A stretch of 15,058 nucleotides of DNA from an uncultured Fretibacterium sp. GTDB lineage: Bacteria > Synergistota > Synergistia > Synergistales > Aminobacteriaceae. Positions 13,082-15,058 of this stretch are shown one piece after another; within the stretch, counting starts at the first letter, position 1, and each line of letters begins with the position of its first letter. The stretch covers positions 1-15,058 of the forward strand of contig CALBPU010000086.1 of assembly GCA_937899395.1 (NCBI GenBank). Reading direction: 5' to 3'. The notes beneath the pieces are model-generated. The model did no database searches and had not been told where the DNA came from. It saw only the letters and a program-made list of their open reading frames with translations. The position numbers and the translations under genes were made by a program.

Positions 13082-15058
13082 ATGAATATTCAACAACTTG
13101 GAAATAATAATAGCCTTCAGCAGCTCTCACAAGTTAAAAAGCAAACTGAAGTTTCAAAATCCGGGCAGACTGCGCAACAAACTCAACAACAAAATGAATT
13201 TTCAGAAAATTTTGAAGAGGAGGACGAAGATAATTACAATGGTGCTGAATTAAAAAATCCCAATGATTTAACCACCTTTATATATTCTCTATTTTCCAAA
13301 AATATTTACGCAGAAATTTATTATGCTTGGTGCAAAGATTGCAATGAAGTACCTTCTTTAGAAGGTGCTAAATTTTTCAGGGATGAATTATTATCTAGAA
13401 ATAATAAAGATTTATTTAGTTTTAATTTTCATTCGATGAGAGCTGGGAAAAATTTCTTATCAGGGTTTGTTGCTAATATGCCTCCGGTTCATGTGAAAAA
13501 AGCGGATTTGTCCGATAATTTATTAAATGATGAATGCATGCATATAATAAAAAATTTAATAAGTGCAAAAATGATCATGGTACTTAATTTAGCGAGTAAT
13601 CAAATATCAACAGAAGGATTAAAGATAATGCAAAATGAAATAATAGAATCTAAATTTTTAAAGTATTTAAATTTGGGAGTTTATAAAGGCAGTTATCGTA
13701 TAAATAATTTCAGTGGTGAAGGTGGGATGATAATAGCAAGAATTGTATTAAATAATAAAAGTATAGAAACATTAATTTTACAAGAGAATTTATTAGGGGA
13801 AGAATCAGGCACGAAAATAGGAATAGCTCTTTTACAGAATAAACATCTTAAAAAATTGGTAATAAGTAATAATAAAATAAAAAACAAAGGAGCGAAAGCT
13901 ATTTTAGAAAATTCAAAAAATTTGATTTCTTTAGATTTATCTTATAATGAAATATCTCCTGATATTTGTTATGATTTGAAATATTTAATGCAAAAATCTA
14001 AGAACTTAAAAGAAATAATATGGAACGGCAACAATGTAGAATTAAAAGGAATTAATTTCATAGTAGATGGTCTTAATAATAAGAATATTAAATTAAAATC
14101 ACTTTGTTTAAGAAATACTTCTTTAACAGAAGAAGCCTTGAAAACATTAGCAAAAGGGTTAATAAATAATGAATGTCTGAAAATATTAGACATAGGAGCG
14201 AATAATATTAATCAATCATCTTTTAAAGATTTATGTGATGCTTTAAATAAAACAAAAATTAAAATATTTCGATGTAAAGGAAATAACTTAGGAGATGAAT
14301 GTGCCAAATATTTTTCAGAAACAATACTTAATAAAGAAACCAATTCAGTGATTAATTCTTTCGATTTTTCTTCTTGTAAAATTTATGATCAAGGTCTCAT
14401 TTATTTATTACATGCTTTGGTTGATAATGATAAAATATCCTGGATTAATTTGAGAGATAACTTTTTTTCTCATGAAATAGATTTTGTAATACTTAATTTC
14501 CTAGAAAAGAATTCTTTTATTACTCATATTGATTTAACTAAAAATAGATTCAGTTTCCAATGTTTGCAAAAAGTGAATAAGATAATAAAAAGAAATAGAA
14601 ATATTCAAAATAATAAAGAATCAAATAAATTATTGGTTGAATTATATTCTTTAAAATACGAAAACACTAAATTGAACGAATTAAAAGAAACTCTTAAGAT
14701 AATAGAAAATGATTACGCTAAATTAAAATTAAATAAAATAGATTTAAGAGCTGATTTTGAAATATCAAAAAAAGAAGCAAGTGAAAAAATGGCTTCTTTG
14801 AATAAACAAATCGAAGCCGATGTGAAACTTTTATCTTTAAGAGAAAAAGAGCTTCAAAATAAAGAACAGCTTTTAGAACAAAAAAAATTAGAAAATAAAT
14901 CTAAGTTAGATTCCTTAAAAGAAAAATTAGGAAATATAATAAAAGAAAAAGAAAAAGTGAAAGAAGATACACAAAAAATAAAAGACGATACCGAAAAATT
15001 ACAAGAAGAAATGACTAAGAAAATCGTGGAATTAAATGATGGTATTGAATTAAATACA
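13082..15058 (+). CDS. Leucine-rich-repeat protein with long coiled coil, incomplete at the right edge
   Basis: An open frame of 659 codons from ATG 13082 that continues past the window. Seen in order: a Q/N/S-rich leader (1-42), an acidic patch (EEEDEDN, about 46-52), a mixed region (60-137), about twelve leucine-rich repeats of roughly 28 residues (about 138-506) with LxxLxLxxNxI/L cores such as LISLDLSYNEIS and LKILDIGANNIN, then a highly charged Lys/Glu coiled coil (about 515 to the edge). The repeat length and the G/A-rich helical halves fit the ribonuclease-inhibitor (RI) class, common in eukaryotes and in bacterial effectors. No signal peptide, membrane helix, kinase, NACHT or protease domain is visible. 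An AAAGG lies 11 bases upstream of the ATG. The body is about 20 percent GC in sampled stretches and ATA is the common Ile codon, unlike the antiporter or the large GTPases. Role unknown; likely a protein-binding scaffold or a host-directed effector. Confidence 0.8.
   Translation, partial: MNIQQLGNNNSLQQLSQVKKQTEVSKSGQTAQQTQQQNEFSENFEEEDEDNYNGAELKNPNDLTTFIYSLFSKNIYAEIYYAWCKDCNEVPSLEGAKFFRDELLSRNNKDLFSFNFHSMRAGKNFLSGFVANMPPVHVKKADLSDNLLNDECMHIIKNLISAKMIMVLNLASNQISTEGLKIMQNEIIESKFLKYLNLGVYKGSYRINNFSGEGGMIIARIVLNNKSIETLILQENLLGEESGTKIGIALLQNKHLKKLVISNNKIKNKGAKAILENSKNLISLDLSYNEISPDICYDLKYLMQKSKNLKEIIWNGNNVELKGINFIVDGLNNKNIKLKSLCLRNTSLTEEALKTLAKGLINNECLKILDIGANNINQSSFKDLCDALNKTKIKIFRCKGNNLGDECAKYFSETILNKETNSVINSFDFSSCKIYDQGLIYLLHALVDNDKISWINLRDNFFSHEIDFVILNFLEKNSFITHIDLTKNRFSFQCLQKVNKIIKRNRNIQNNKESNKLLVELYSLKYENTKLNELKETLKIIENDYAKLKLNKIDLRADFEISKKEASEKMASLNKQIEADVKLLSLREKELQNKEQLLEQKKLENKSKLDSLKEKLGNIIKEKEKVKEDTQKIKDDTEKLQEEMTKKIVELNDGIELNT

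Noticed and set aside
13693..14193. Minus-strand open frames within the leucine-rich-repeat gene
   Set aside because: Low-complexity antisense of an AT-rich repeat gene with no start signals; the plus-strand frame is open for 659 codons.
13082..15058. Leucine-rich-repeat protein as a bacterial NLR-type immune receptor
   Set aside because: No NACHT or STAND ATPase P-loop and no effector domain are visible in the 659 residues present; the repeats are followed by a coiled coil.
1..15058. tRNA, rRNA, CRISPR array, insertion sequence or attachment site
   Set aside because: Reading both strands I saw no cloverleaf, regularly spaced repeats, transposase motifs or matched direct repeats.

Overview
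This is an AT-rich bacterial segment whose gene order, overlapping starts and stops, and AGGAG-type ribosome binding sites look like a compact anaerobe genome. A probable lipoprotein signal suggests a lipoprotein-bearing envelope. The one-carbon genes (FolD, FchA and a formate-channel remnant) fit a formate-handling fermenter. I cannot assign a phylum from the sequence. Standard stop codons are used (TGA ends at least three tightly overlapped genes), and four of ten complete genes appear to start with TTG.

Layout. From about 12,951 down to 46, everything lies on the minus strand with gaps of 0-27 bases or short overlaps and no convincing terminator, so it reads as one long operon. In transcription order: a divergent PfkB/ribokinase-like sugar kinase (12951-12013), a CPA2-type sodium/proton antiporter (11985-10678), a five-gene GTPase/membrane cassette (10665-1641), FchA (1635-1012), FolD (1011-178), and the 5' end of a formate/nitrite channel gene that stops after about 41 codons (171-46). 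A promoter-like site lies upstream of the kinase.

The cassette is the unusual part. It encodes a 1208-residue protein with two P-loop GTPase domains, one membrane segment and a C-terminal C2-like domain. Three smaller proteins follow, each anchored differently (single membrane helix with a GAP1-N-like cytosolic domain; probable lipoprotein; coiled coil plus membrane helix). The last gene encodes a soluble dynamin-like GTPase. The three small proteins share a C-terminal module, so they are diverged tandem paralogues. I infer a two-GTPase envelope complex, probably related to the GTPase-centred systems predicted to act in biological conflict or membrane remodelling. I cannot name it as a characterised system.

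One-carbon block: FolD lacks the lysine normally needed for cyclohydrolase activity, and the adjacent FchA can supply that step, so the pair may divide a reaction that one enzyme usually performs.

Right end: on the plus strand, divergent from the operon, a gene begins at 13082 and runs open off the window. It encodes a Q-rich and acidic leader, about twelve ribonuclease-inhibitor-type leucine-rich repeats, and a long charged coiled coil. Its body is far more AT-rich than the antiporter and GTPase genes and is rich in ATA codons, which suggests a different origin.
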